From NCBI RefSeq assembly GCF_001690195.1, contig NZ_LZGM01000118.1, positions 62,001-126,000 on the forward strand: 64,000 nucleotides of DNA, written 5' to 3'. Source of the stretch: Gilliamella sp. wkB108. Its GTDB lineage: Bacteria; Pseudomonadota; Gammaproteobacteria; Enterobacterales; Orbaceae. Below the pieces are notes generated by a model that saw only the letters and a list, made by a program, of their open reading frames with translations, was not told the DNA's origin and did no database searches. This document shows, in pieces, positions 9,115-18,235 of this stretch (within the stretch, counting starts at the first letter, position 1; each line of letters begins with the position of its first letter). A program made the translations under genes and the position numbers.

Positions 9115-9765
9115 TTATTTTTTCTCAATTATTACTTCATTTGTTGCTGTTTTTGCTAAAGTCAGATCATTAAAACAATGGACTGATAATCCTACTTTAT
9201 GATTAACTGATTGAGGTGAGTCAATACCAACAATTTGACAATTAGCATTATAAGCAGATTCAATACCTGCAACTGAATCTTCAAAAACGATACATTGCTC
9301 AGCCTCTAACCCAAGTGCCTTAACTCCCTGCAAATAACCGTCTGGCGCTGGTTTTGTTTTTGCAACCATTTCACCAGTAATAAATATGGGTGGTTTAGGT
9401 AAGTTAAGTTTGCTATATCGCGCTTGTGCTACCGGTTTGGTTCCCGAAGTGACAATACCCCAAGGAATATTAAGCGCAGATAATTGTTGTAAAAAGTTTG
9501 ATGCACCAGATATTTCATCTACTTCGGCAATGTCTTTGGCTTCTAATTGTTCCAACCACAAAAACTCTTGCTCAATATACTCATCGGGTTTATTAGGTAA
9601 AAAAAACTTGATGTTATCTATCGCTTTCCTACCATGAATATTATTTAGTAAATAGGTATGATCGAGTTGATGCCGATCAGCAAATTTTAAATAACAGCGC
9701 TCCACTGAAGAAAGTGAATTAACTAAAGTCCCATCTAAATCAAAAAGAATTCCTTTGGCTTTCAT
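9115..9765 (-). CDS. hxpA: Hexitol/sugar phosphatase, HAD superfamily (YfbT type)
   Basis: A 216-residue HAD phosphatase. Motif I is FDLDGTLVNS at the N-terminus, IVTSGTKPVAQAR is motif II, and KTKPAPDGY with VFEDSVAGIESA are motifs III and IV. The IHGRKAI segment in the cap and the overall length match E. coli HxpA (YfbT), which dephosphorylates hexitol phosphates and related sugar phosphates. It lies about 490 bp from the galactitol genes, so a role in relieving sugar-phosphate stress fits the neighbourhood. In E. coli hxpA adjoins yfbS; here the yfbS-like gene is about 12 kb away. Confidence 0.85.
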   Translation of the reverse strand: MKAKGILFDLDGTLVNSLSSVERCYLKFADRHQLDHTYLLNNIHGRKAIDNIKFFLPNKPDEYIEQEFLWLEQLEAKDIAEVDEISGASNFLQQLSALNIPWGIVTSGTKPVAQARYSKLNLPKPPIFITGEMVAKTKPAPDGYLQGVKALGLEAEQCIVFEDSVAGIESAYNANCQIVGIDSPQSVNHKVGLSVHCFNDLTLAKTATNEVIIEKK

Positions 9766-10252
9766 TTATAACGTCCCTACCCTACCGCTTATACGGATCT
9801 AACATTGAATAAAAAATTTTAAGGCTAAAATAACCTTTTTTATCAATAATATCAATGCTTTCTTTAAATACAAAATAGTGAAAAATCAACAACAATTCAA
9901 TAAATTGGTACTGCAATTTTAGATAACATTTCACAAAAATTTTTAAGATTTAATTTCGCTGAATTCAACATCTAAGTTTTAAATAAATGACAAAGAAAGG
10001 TTAAATTTCAGTGATTGTGTTAGTCATATACACTTTAACGGATTGGTTTTAGCTCGCTAACCAACAGACATGATGAATAATGCCTGCCAAGAGATGTTAT
10101 GACTCTTTTTTAGATCATAATAAACATAAGTTGATCCGTTTCTATGTTAGTGACGTTAAACCTTACAATGAAATAACCGCTATGTCTGATAGTGTTTAGT
10201 CCTATCATGATAAAAATAAACACTATAATTATGTTTAACTTACCGGTTATGC
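9766..10252. other. Intergenic region between hxpA and lacC
   Basis: This 487-bp stretch shows no convincing frame. It contains a hairpin near 10041-10065 (TTGG/CCAA with inner TTAGC/GCTAA). It also contains an inverted repeat at 10191-10224, AGTGTTTA pairing with TAAACACT, enclosing the palindrome TATCATGATA. The latter may end lacC transcription, though no T-run follows. Otherwise I see nothing. Confidence 0.45.
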
Positions 10253-11191
10253 TTACATCATCGCGGTAACGGTCACTTTTTGAAAATACTTGTCAAAATG
10301 ATTCATATTAACAAATCCGGTTTGTGATTCCATTGCATTAAGCATTCCCATTGTCATGGCTCGCTTAAGCATAACTTCTATATTTTCATTTTCATGAATA
10401 CTAACGGCAAGGCCTGCCAAAGTCACATCACCAGAGCCAACTGGGTTAACTACATTTATGTTGGGGATACTGATTTGATAACAACGATTATGACATCGAG
10501 CAAATGCACCGTTTTTACCTAATGACATGATGACATAGGTAATATTATCAAGTAGTGGGTGACTAACCGCTTTCATCAAAGAGTGGGGATCATTTGCATC
10601 AATATCCATTTGAATAATTTGCTGTAACTCATCTTTATTTGGTTTAATTAAAAAAGGTTTATCTTTTAATCTCAGCGTTTGCAGTAAGACTTTTCCAGAT
10701 GAATCAAGTAATACTGGGATTTGATGTTTATTGGCTTGTGCAATTAATCTTGCATAAAAATCATTCGGAAAACCTTGTGGCAACGATCCTGAAATGGTAA
10801 TCACCTTTGATTGACTGAGTAAAGATTGATAGTGCTGAAAAAATACACTGACATCTTGATCATCTAAAACCGGACCTGATTCAAGAATTTCGGTTTGATT
10901 TCCTTCGTGTAAAATCGCAATACAATTTCTGGATTCTTGTTGAGTCACATAAAAATTATAAGCAATTTTATCGTTATCTAACTCTTTTTGAATATATTGA
11001 CCGGTTGTGCCTCCAATAATACCGGTAGCCAAAACGGGAATGCCTGAGTATTTGATCCCTCTGGTCACATTCAGACCTTTTCCTCCGGCTGTTTTTTTTA
11101 CATTAGTTACACGGTTAATGTCGTTAATAACTAATTTATTTAATGGATACGATATATCCACTGAAGGATTCATCGTAATTGTTAATATCAT
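10253..11191 (-). CDS. lacC: Tagatose-6-phosphate kinase (LacC type)
   Basis: A 312-residue PfkB-family sugar kinase. The N-terminal MNPSVDISYPL and KTAGGKGLNV segments, the NCIAILHEGNQTEI stretch and the C-terminal catalytic motif NPVGSGD match LacC of Gram-positive lactose operons more closely than enteric FruK or PfkB. It would convert tagatose-6-phosphate, the GatD product, to tagatose-1,6-bisphosphate. It lies 186 bp downstream of gatR with its own promoter-like sequence. Enteric gat operons lack this gene, so it may have been acquired. A 1-phosphofructokinase role is the main alternative. The matching aldolase is not in the window. Confidence 0.83.
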   Translation of the reverse strand: MILTITMNPSVDISYPLNKLVINDINRVTNVKKTAGGKGLNVTRGIKYSGIPVLATGIIGGTTGQYIQKELDNDKIAYNFYVTQQESRNCIAILHEGNQTEILESGPVLDDQDVSVFFQHYQSLLSQSKVITISGSLPQGFPNDFYARLIAQANKHQIPVLLDSSGKVLLQTLRLKDKPFLIKPNKDELQQIIQMDIDANDPHSLMKAVSHPLLDNITYVIMSLGKNGAFARCHNRCYQISIPNINVVNPVGSGDVTLAGLAVSIHENENIEVMLKRAMTMGMLNAMESQTGFVNMNHFDKYFQKVTVTAMM

Positions 11192-11245
11192 ATTCTCACC
11201 TACGTTTTAATACTGTTGCGAGAAATAACAACCCAATATTACTAA

Positions 11246-11298
11246 ATAAAGTACAATCATCTGAATTTTGTCAATACCAATTTGTGATCTTGTACTCA
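11246..11298 (-). promoter_or_regulatory. Putative lacC promoter with CRP-like site
   Basis: On the minus strand, TTGACA (11269-11274) is followed after 17 bp by CTTTAT (11246-11251), a plausible sigma-70 promoter reading into lacC. Just upstream, 11283-11298 has one perfect CRP half-site (TGTGA on the plus strand) with a degenerate partner. lacC is therefore probably transcribed separately from the gat genes. Confidence 0.4.
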
Positions 11299-11377
11299 AT
11301 CGCAAAAAAATCAATTTGCTTTATATTTAGAGTCAATACAGTATTTTTACCCGTTTAAACTATCAGTAATTGCAAAA

Positions 11378-12151
11378 TTAAACAGTGATAAAACCTATTC
11401 CTTTTGCTTCAAACTCTTGTTGGCATTTACTGTCCACACCAGTATCAGTAATAATGGTATTTAATTTATTAAGTGGTAATACGACATTAAATCCATTACG
11501 TCCAAACTTTGATGAATCTAAAACTGCTATGACATTTTTTGCTGCATTTGCCATAACACTACTGATAGTATAACCTTCATTAAAAGTTGTTATTCCCCTG
11601 TTAGCATCGATTCCATCTGCACCTACAAATAAAACATCAGCAGAAATGCCATCTAATGACTGCTCGGCGATTTTTCCATGAAAAGAACGTGTTTTTTGCC
11701 TAAGCGTACCACCACACATAAACAACATAATGTCACTGTTATCGGAAAGGATAAAAGCAGAAGTTAAGCTATTGGTGATAACGGTAATATTTTTTAATTT
11801 AACCAACTCTTCAGCTATCAACATGGTGGTACTACCACTGTCTAAAATAATAGTATCACCCTCTTTTACATGTTTAACCGCTTCAATTGCAATACGTTTT
11901 TTAGCTTCAATAAATCGCTGATAACGCTCTTCTAATTGCAATTCTTTAAATGATTTTGTTTCGTCATTAATCATGATTTTGGTTGCCCCACCATGAAATC
12001 GAGTCAGAACACCCTGTTTTTCTAACAATCTTAGGTCGGTTCGAATTGTCACTTCTGAAACTTCATACTGTCCTGCTAAGTCACTGACCAACACCGTACC
12101 TTTCAGGTTAAGAAGTTCTACTATTTGCTGACGTCTTTCACTTGCATTCAT
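11378..12151 (-). CDS. gatR: Galactitol operon repressor, DeoR family
   Basis: A 257-residue DeoR-family repressor. The N-terminal HTH (about residues 1-60, with VSEVTIRTDLRLLEKQGVLTRFHGGA) is followed by the sugar-phosphate-binding domain (DSGSTTMLIAEEL, VGADGID, FNEGY). It follows E. coli GatR along its whole length. It sits directly downstream of gatD, as in the enteric gatYZABCDR operon. Likely operators are the CGAAA repeats upstream of gatA. AAGGA precedes the ATG. Confidence 0.92.
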   Translation of the reverse strand: MNASERRQQIVELLNLKGTVLVSDLAGQYEVSEVTIRTDLRLLEKQGVLTRFHGGATKIMINDETKSFKELQLEERYQRFIEAKKRIAIEAVKHVKEGDTIILDSGSTTMLIAEELVKLKNITVITNSLTSAFILSDNSDIMLFMCGGTLRQKTRSFHGKIAEQSLDGISADVLFVGADGIDANRGITTFNEGYTISSVMANAAKNVIAVLDSSKFGRNGFNVVLPLNKLNTIITDTGVDSKCQQEFEAKGIGFITV

Positions 12152-12242
12152 AATATTTCCTTTTTCGAAAACTTTTCAGCAGTGTATAACAAACAAAATC
12201 AAAAGATAAGCTTTCTTTTAATGACGGGTGCAAATCAAATAA

Positions 12243-13286
12243 CTACCTACAATTTAATAATATCTTGCCATTCATCGGTTTACCATTTAAGGAACTCACT
12301 TGCTTAATAAACCAATTGAAATCGCCGACACCGGCAATAAGTGGATCTAGTTTGATTTTTCCGTCCATAAAAAATTGACTCACTAATTGCCACTCTTTAC
12401 CCGGCCATGGGGCGGAATAATTCATCCAACTTCCCAGAATTTCTAGTTCTTTTCTTAAAATCAATCCAAACACTTGTTCCGGTAGTGTTATATCGGTATG
12501 TAAGGTGCCTATTAAGCCGATTTTTGCTCTCGGGCCTGCAATTTCAATAGCTAATCGAACCGTAGCAGGCGAACCTGCGGTTTCTAAAACAATTTGCTCA
12601 AAACGGCAAGGTAATAAGGCATGGTTAATATCTGACGCGGCAAGATCTTTAGAATTATAAACTTGATCGGCACCTAATTGTTTGGCTAGGTTAAGACGTT
12701 CTTGATTGATATCAACCACGGTAATGGATTTTGCCCCCATCGCTTTCGCACATTGCATTGCAAGTAATCCAATGGTACCTCCTCCCACAATAATCACATG
12801 CTTATCTTGGCAACCACCAGCTAATAAGAGTGTATGCATACCAACTGTCATAGGCTCAAAAAAAGCTCCTTCCATCGCACTTACGCCCTTTGGTAATTTA
12901 AAAGCATTTTTTTTGTCTAATACAATATATTCTGCAAGGCCTCCGGTAACTCTTGATCCAACAAATACATAATTTTTACAAAGTGAATAATAATGCTTCT
13001 GACACTCATCACATTTAAAACATGGTAATAAGGGAACACAAGATATTAAATCGCCAATTTCAAATTCAGGAACATCACTTCCTTTTTCAATAACTTCACC
13101 ACTAAATTCATGACCTAACGTGATAGGATAAAAATGCGCCCCATGATGAAATATGCGAGGAATATCCGAACCACATAATCCAGAATAAGCAACTTTTACA
13201 AGTATCTGCTGTGAAGATTTTATTTTGGGTATTGCAATATCTTCAATAGATAGAGATCCGCCTTCATTAACAACGACCGCTTTCAT
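12243..13286 (-). CDS. gatD: Galactitol-1-phosphate 5-dehydrogenase
   Basis: A 347-residue zinc-dependent medium-chain dehydrogenase that oxidises galactitol-1-phosphate to tagatose-6-phosphate with NAD. GLCGSDIPRI and GHEFSGEV carry catalytic-zinc ligands. The cysteine cluster CFKCDECQ...C is the structural zinc site. The Rossmann motif is VGGGTIGLLA near residue 170. Length and sequence follow E. coli GatD closely. It lies 110 bp downstream of gatC, and AAGGA precedes the start. Confidence 0.93.
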   Translation of the reverse strand: MKAVVVNEGGSLSIEDIAIPKIKSSQQILVKVAYSGLCGSDIPRIFHHGAHFYPITLGHEFSGEVIEKGSDVPEFEIGDLISCVPLLPCFKCDECQKHYYSLCKNYVFVGSRVTGGLAEYIVLDKKNAFKLPKGVSAMEGAFFEPMTVGMHTLLLAGGCQDKHVIIVGGGTIGLLAMQCAKAMGAKSITVVDINQERLNLAKQLGADQVYNSKDLAASDINHALLPCRFEQIVLETAGSPATVRLAIEIAGPRAKIGLIGTLHTDITLPEQVFGLILRKELEILGSWMNYSAPWPGKEWQLVSQFFMDGKIKLDPLIAGVGDFNWFIKQVSSLNGKPMNGKILLNCR

Positions 13287-13395
13287 GTTCTTTTCCTTTA
13301 TTGGTAATTAAATTACGTTAATGTATAGCTTTCACTGATTGCTCAGTGAAAGATTTAAATTAATTAGGTGGTATGTTATTTATCGATTAGTTATT

Positions 13396-14769
13396 TTATT
13401 TATCGACTTGATTTATTTGCTGTTCTTTCAACAATAATTTATATTTTTGCGCACGTTTCCAGGTCAAAAATAGACAGAAGAGATAAAACAATCCAATAAG
13501 CGCAAAACCAATAGGTTGTTTTAAATTAACAAGTTGAACCATAATATAGGTAATTGGTGAGCCACCTTGATCCATTGCACCAACTGAAATCCCACTACCT
13601 GCAGTAACAGTTCCGGCATTAACAGCTAACTGGGTTGTTAGAGGAACCATCTGGGTTGCAATCCATAAAGTAATCGCAATAATAATTGCCCCAGAAATAA
13701 TAATTCTAAACAAATTACCCTGATGAATTGCGACTCCCATAGCGATGAAAAAACCAATAGTAGCTAAATCACCAAACGGTAGCACTTCATTACCCGGAAG
13801 AATGACTGCAATAAATATACTTAAAGGAATAAAAATCAAACTAGCAGAGACAACGGTAGAATGACCTAATAATAGTGCGGGATCTAATCCGATAAGGAAA
13901 TCTTGTCCACCAAATTTAGATTGTAAATGCTTACGAGCTTGTTTAGATATTGGGGTTAAACCATCCATGATTGGTTTAATAACTCGAGGCATTAATAACA
14001 TTACCGCTGCTGTTTGAATAGCTAATTGTAATGTTTGTTTTAATCCATATCCGGCTAATAAACCTAATATAATCCCCATGAATAAACCAACTGTCACAGG
14101 CTCACCAAAAGCACCAAATCGTTTTTGCATATCTACAGCATTAAAATTGATCTTATTAATACCTGGAATCTTTTCTATTACCATATCGACAAACACAGCA
14201 ATTGGACCGCAGTATGCTGAAGTTCCATGAGGAACAGCGATGCCGTCTAATTCAAAAAATTCTTTAGTATCTTTTGCAAACCAATCACCCAATTTATAAG
14301 CAATAACAGCATGCACAATTACGCCAACAATACCTAACCAATACGAACCTGTTGCGATATAAACCAGCGCACCAGTAAATGTCATATGCCAGATATTCCA
14401 AATATCGACGTTAACAACGCGAGTTAGCCTTAAAACTAGCATTAAGATATTTACGGCTATGGCAATTGGAATAGCAACTAAGGCAATTTGTGAAGCCCAC
14501 GTCATTGGCGCGGCGCCCGGCCAACCAACATCAACAACATTTAAACTAATGTCAAATCTTTCCGCCATTGCTTGGGCTGCGGGTCCAACAGAGCTGGTTA
14601 ATAATCCGACCACTAAACCAATACCGACAAATCCGATCCCAATATGAATACCTGCTTTTAACGCATCACCAATTTTCATTCTTAACACTAATGAAAAAAG
14701 AATAATGACAATAGGTAGCATCACAGATGGACCTAGATCCAAAATATACTGCATAATTTCAGTAAACAT
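13396..14769 (-). CDS. gatC: PTS galactitol transporter EIIC
   Basis: The membrane channel subunit of the galactitol phosphotransferase system; 457 residues with many hydrophobic segments. Long stretches are essentially those of E. coli GatC, for example VVDVGWPGAAPMTWASQIAL, NIWHMTFTGAL and GLDPALLLGH. It imports galactitol, which GatB phosphorylates to galactitol-1-phosphate. The start is 4 bp after the gatB stop with AAGGA inside gatB, so coupling is likely. Confidence 0.95.
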   Translation of the reverse strand: MFTEIMQYILDLGPSVMLPIVIILFSLVLRMKIGDALKAGIHIGIGFVGIGLVVGLLTSSVGPAAQAMAERFDISLNVVDVGWPGAAPMTWASQIALVAIPIAIAVNILMLVLRLTRVVNVDIWNIWHMTFTGALVYIATGSYWLGIVGVIVHAVIAYKLGDWFAKDTKEFFELDGIAVPHGTSAYCGPIAVFVDMVIEKIPGINKINFNAVDMQKRFGAFGEPVTVGLFMGIILGLLAGYGLKQTLQLAIQTAAVMLLMPRVIKPIMDGLTPISKQARKHLQSKFGGQDFLIGLDPALLLGHSTVVSASLIFIPLSIFIAVILPGNEVLPFGDLATIGFFIAMGVAIHQGNLFRIIISGAIIIAITLWIATQMVPLTTQLAVNAGTVTAGSGISVGAMDQGGSPITYIMVQLVNLKQPIGFALIGLFYLFCLFLTWKRAQKYKLLLKEQQINQVDK

Positions 14770-14773
14770 AGAT

Positions 14774-15058
14774 TTATCCTTTTAAAATAGCTAATATTTT
14801 TTCTTTAAGTTGGTCAATGCCAACGCCTGAAACAAAAGGCATTCCATGTACAATAGGAATATCTCCAAAAGTTTGATCCATCTTGGCGGTGGTACAGATC
14901 AAGTCCACATCATCAATAAAAGAACTAATTTCATTAATACGACACTGCACAAGGTCTAATTGAATATTATTGTCATTGCACAGATCCTTAATCTCCTCTG
15001 CTGCTAATGTTGAGGTTGCTACAGCACCACCACATGCAACGATTATCTTTTTTTTCAT
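14774..15058 (-). CDS. gatB: PTS galactitol EIIB
   Basis: A 94-residue cytoplasmic phosphocarrier, the same length as E. coli GatB. The phosphorylated cysteine is in [17 protein letters not shown] near the N-terminus (Cys9). It receives phosphate from GatA and passes it to galactitol bound by GatC. A strong AGGAGG lies just before the ATG. It is the second gene of gatABCDR. Confidence 0.95.
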   Translation of the reverse strand: MKKKIIVACGGAVATSTLAAEEIKDLCNDNNIQLDLVQCRINEISSFIDDVDLICTTAKMDQTFGDIPIVHGMPFVSGVGIDQLKEKILAILKG

Positions 15059-15073
15059 AATGCCTCCTGAAAC

Positions 15074-15526
15074 TTATTGATTAAATATCACACGGTTAAA
15101 ACGCACAGCTATTTCATTTGGCGATGCATTTAACAAGAATTGATAGAATTCTTTATTCTGTAGATTTGTAAAAAGGGCTTTTAACAGTTCGAGTTGATCT
15201 TTAGGTGAAGTAACGACCAATGAAATAATCAGTGAAACATCGACAGTACCTGTATCATCAGCGCGATTAAAAGTAACTGGCGATTGGGTTCGAATGATAA
15301 AGATAGCTGGACTGTTTGCATGTTCTGCCTCACAGTGAGGAATAGCGACTGCATAACCATCAAGTGCGATACCAGTAGGAAATAAAGCTTCTCGTTTAAT
15401 CAAAGCGTTTAAATGGCTCTCTTTGACAATCTCTTTTTGTTGTAATTGCTTACTTATATAAGTTAATGCTTCTGTCTCGTTATTAAAAACTAGATTATCT
15501 TCGAAAAGAAGCTGACATTTATTCAT
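15074..15526 (-). CDS. gatA: PTS galactitol EIIA
   Basis: A 150-residue EIIA protein of the fructose/mannitol-galactitol family. The phospho-accepting histidine is in AVAIPHCEAEH. The start chosen is the ATG at 15526, preceded by GGAG. An upstream ATG at 15541 overlaps that ribosome-binding site and adds five non-homologous residues. It is the first gene of the gat operon and faces the divergent gntK across a 294-bp regulatory region. Confidence 0.93.
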   Translation of the reverse strand: MNKCQLLFEDNLVFNNETEALTYISKQLQQKEIVKESHLNALIKREALFPTGIALDGYAVAIPHCEAEHANSPAIFIIRTQSPVTFNRADDTGTVDVSLIISLVVTSPKDQLELLKALFTNLQNKEFYQFLLNASPNEIAVRFNRVIFNQ

Positions 15527-15570
15527 ACTTGATCTCCACATTGGTTATTCATTTAGATTCTTATTATTAA

Positions 15571-15654
15571 TTTCGAAATCAAAAGGTATATCGAAAGATT
15601 ATTTACTTTCGAAATAAAAAGCAAACAGAAAAGTGTTTTTTTGTGATCGAAATC
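15571..15654 (-). promoter_or_regulatory. Cluster of CGAAA repeats upstream of gatA (likely GatR operators)
   Basis: Within 84 bp there are four related elements: TTTCGAAATC (15571-15580), TCGAAAG (from 15591), TTTCGAAAT (from 15607) and ATCGAAATC (from about 15647). Repeated CGAAA/TTTCG elements are typical operators of DeoR-family sugar repressors, and gatR is the DeoR gene of this operon. The assignment is inference from position and repeat structure. Confidence 0.6.
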
Positions 15655-15716
15655 TATTTTTCAAAAATTAAGCTGAAATTTAAGATTTTGCTCCCATGTC
15701 ACCCTCGTAAATAAAA

Positions 15717-15732
15717 CATGATCCAGATCACA
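15717..15732. promoter_or_regulatory. CRP-like site in the gatA-gntK intergenic region
   Basis: CATGATCCAGATCACA has a perfect TCACA half-site and a CATGA partner (consensus TGTGA) at six-base spacing, with the GATC...GATC context of strong CRP sites. Lying between two divergent sugar-catabolic transcripts, it could serve either or both. Confidence 0.55.
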
Positions 15733-15776
15733 AAAAGAAATTTTTTATATTGCAAAATAAGATTAAAATGACAAAA

Positions 15777-15790
15777 TGTTACCCGTAACA
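15777..15790 (+). promoter_or_regulatory. GntR-type operator upstream of gntK
   Basis: TGTTACCCGTAACA has perfect six-base arms (TGTTAC/GTAACA) around CC and matches the known E. coli GntR operator. It lies 31 bp before the gntK start, so gntK and probably edd should be repressed by GntR and induced by gluconate. No gntR gene is in the window. Confidence 0.72.
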
Positions 15791-15820
15791 AAGCGTAATT
15801 AAGAAAAATAAGGATTTAAA

Positions 15821-16348
15821 GTGACTAAAAAAAGTAAACAAGTTTTTGTACTAATGGGTGTATCAGGAAGTGGTAAATCAGCTGTAGCTAAACAAGTAGC
15901 ATATGACCTTGATGCTGCATTTTTAGACGGTGATTTTTTACATCCTAAAGCCAATATTTTAAAAATGCGTAGTGGGACACCATTAAATGATGAAGATCGT
16001 ATGCCTTGGCTCCATTTAATTAGTAATGCAGCTTTTGCAATGAGTAACGTCAATGATATTTCAATTATTATCTGTTCATCATTAAAACGACAATATCGGG
16101 ACATTATTCGGGGTGAAAATGAAAACGTTCATTTTATCTATTTAAAAGGAAGCTTCGATGTTATCGCCGATCGCTTAGCTAAACGTAAAGGACATTATCA
16201 AAAAACTGGCATGTTACAATCACAATTTGATACGCTAGAAGAACCAACTTCCGATGAAAAAGATGTTTATACTGTTAACATCGAACAATCGCTAGATGGT
16301 GTTGTACATGATACTAAAGAAGCAATCCGTGCCATATGTGATTGTTAG
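15821..16348 (+). CDS. gntK: Gluconokinase
   Basis: A 175-residue thermoresistant-type gluconokinase. The P-loop is GVSGSGKS at residues 13-20. The DGDFLHPKANILKM segment and the LKGSFDVIADRLAKRKGHY stretch are family hallmarks. It phosphorylates gluconate to 6-phosphogluconate. The start is a GTG preceded by AAGGA. It lies 48 bp upstream of edd in the same direction, so GntK and Edd form the entry to the Entner-Doudoroff pathway. A GntR-type operator precedes it. Confidence 0.94.
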   Translation: MTKKSKQVFVLMGVSGSGKSAVAKQVAYDLDAAFLDGDFLHPKANILKMRSGTPLNDEDRMPWLHLISNAAFAMSNVNDISIIICSSLKRQYRDIIRGENENVHFIYLKGSFDVIADRLAKRKGHYQKTGMLQSQFDTLEEPTSDEKDVYTVNIEQSLDGVVHDTKEAIRAICDC

Positions 16349-16396
16349 TAATATAAATGGAATGAAAAAATAAAAAAGATAGTCTAAGAGGTTAAT

Positions 16397-18202
16397 GTGA
16401 ATCCAATTGTTCAAGCTGTCACTCAGCGTATTATTGAGCGTTCTAAAGCTTCCCGTGAAGTTTATTTGCAAAAAATAGAACGCGCTATGTTTCAAAAAGT
16501 AACCAGAGCCACTTTGCCGTGTAGTAATCTGGCACATGGCTTTGCTGCCTGTTGTATCGATGAAAAAAATGATTTAAAAAATATCTTGAAAAGTAATATC
16601 GGCATTATTAGTTCTTACAATGATATGCTTTCAGCTCATAAGCCTTATGAATTTTATCCGGAACAGATTCGTAAAGTATTACATGAGGTAGGCGCGGTCG
16701 GACAAATGGCCGGTGGCGTGCCGGCTATGTGTGATGGTGTTACTCAAGGTGAACCCGGAATGGAATTATCATTGATGAGTCGGGATGTGATTGCCATGTC
16801 TGTTGCAGTGGCTCTCTCCCATAATATGTTTGATGGCGCTTTATATTTAGGAATATGTGATAAAATCGTACCGGGACTTTTTGTTGGTGCATTAACCTTT
16901 GGACATTTACCAGCAATTTTTATACCCGCCGGTCCAATGCCTTCCGGACTCCCTAATAAAGAAAAAGTCCGTATTCGTCAACTTTATTCAGAAGGTAAAG
17001 CCACGCGTGAAGATTTGTTAGAATCAGAGTCAGCATCTTACCATACCAGTGGGACGTGTACTTTTTACGGTACAGCCAATAGTAACCAAATGGTCATTGA
17101 ATTGATGGGGTTACATCTACCCGGCGCGGCTTTTGTTCATCCTGAAACGGCATTACGTTTTGAATTAACTAATGCCGCTGCCAAGCAAATTACTCGTCTA
17201 ACCAACCAGTCAGGAAATTATATGCCGGTTGGTAAAATGGTTGACGAAAAAGTGATTGTAAATGGTTTAGTTGCATTACTTGCTACTGGTGGTTCTACCA
17301 ACCTAACGATGCATATTGTTGCCATGGCCAAAGCAGCAGGTATTATTATTAATTGGGATGATATCTCTGATTTATCCACTGTTGTTCCTTTACTTTGTAG
17401 AATCTATCCAAATGGACCTGCGGATATTAATTACTTCCAAGCGGCGGGAGGCACTCCATTGTTAGTGAGAGAACTCTTAAATGGTGGTTTATTACATGAA
17501 GATGTAGAAACCGTTGCTGGACATGGTCTAAGTCGTTATACCAAAGAGCCTATTTTAGAAAATGGTCAATTGATCTACCGCGACGGACCAACAAAATCAT
17601 TAGATGAAAATGTCATTGCATCAATGAAAAAGCCTTTTAATTCCCATGGTGGACTAAAAGTCATGTCAGGTAATCTTGGTCGCGCTGTAATGAAAACATC
17701 GGCTATCGCACCTGAACATCAGATTATTGAAGCTCCTGCAGTGGTTTTTAACAGTCAATATGATTTAGATGCTGAATATAAAGCTGGAAAACTTGATAAA
17801 GATTGTATCGTTGTTGTTCGCTACCAAGGGCCAAAAGCGATTGGCATGCCTGAACTACATAAACTGATTACTCCATTGGGAGTACTGCAAGATCGTGGTT
17901 ACAAAGTGGCATTATTAACCGATGGACGCCTCTCTGGAGCATCGGGTAAAGTACCGGCTGCTATTCATGTGACACCGGAAGCCTATGACGGTGGGTTATT
18001 AAGTAAGGTAAAAAATGGTGATATGATTCGCGTCAATGGTCAAAGCGGTGAGATGACATTATTAGTTGATCAAGCAGAATTAGCTAAACGTGAACCTTAT
18101 CCATTTGATTTAACCGATTCCCATCATGGTTTTGGTCGTGAACTTTTCACAGTTATTCGTGAAAATCTTACTTCAGCGGAAGAAGGTGCTGTCAGTTTTT
18201 AA
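16397..18202 (+). CDS. edd: Phosphogluconate dehydratase
   Basis: A 601-residue Fe-S dehydratase of the IlvD/Edd family that converts 6-phosphogluconate to 2-keto-3-deoxy-6-phosphogluconate. Recognisable blocks are [38 protein letters not shown] and [13 protein letters not shown]. Cysteines for the cluster are present. The start is a GTG with AAGAGG upstream. The partner aldolase eda does not follow; instead the gene is followed by a hairpin and a tandem repeat array. Its last codons recur, decayed, about 1.07 kb downstream. Confidence 0.95.
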   Translation: MNPIVQAVTQRIIERSKASREVYLQKIERAMFQKVTRATLPCSNLAHGFAACCIDEKNDLKNILKSNIGIISSYNDMLSAHKPYEFYPEQIRKVLHEVGAVGQMAGGVPAMCDGVTQGEPGMELSLMSRDVIAMSVAVALSHNMFDGALYLGICDKIVPGLFVGALTFGHLPAIFIPAGPMPSGLPNKEKVRIRQLYSEGKATREDLLESESASYHTSGTCTFYGTANSNQMVIELMGLHLPGAAFVHPETALRFELTNAAAKQITRLTNQSGNYMPVGKMVDEKVIVNGLVALLATGGSTNLTMHIVAMAKAAGIIINWDDISDLSTVVPLLCRIYPNGPADINYFQAAGGTPLLVRELLNGGLLHEDVETVAGHGLSRYTKEPILENGQLIYRDGPTKSLDENVIASMKKPFNSHGGLKVMSGNLGRAVMKTSAIAPEHQIIEAPAVVFNSQYDLDAEYKAGKLDKDCIVVVRYQGPKAIGMPELHKLITPLGVLQDRGYKVALLTDGRLSGASGKVPAAIHVTPEAYDGGLLSKVKNGDMIRVNGQSGEMTLLVDQAELAKREPYPFDLTDSHHGFGRELFTVIRENLTSAEEGAVSF

Positions 18203-18235
18203 ACTAAGCTTTCTGCCACAAAACGTGGCAGAAAC
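18165..18235 (+). repeat. Direct repeat, left copy: edd 3' end plus hairpin
   Basis: The last codons of edd, its stop and the hairpin TTCTGCCAC/GTGGCAGAA (18211-18233, loop AAAAC) are duplicated at 19231-19301, offset 1066 bp. The hairpin is strong but lacks a T-run, so it may be a processing or protective structure as much as a terminator. The copies bracket the 109-bp array. Confidence 0.75.
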
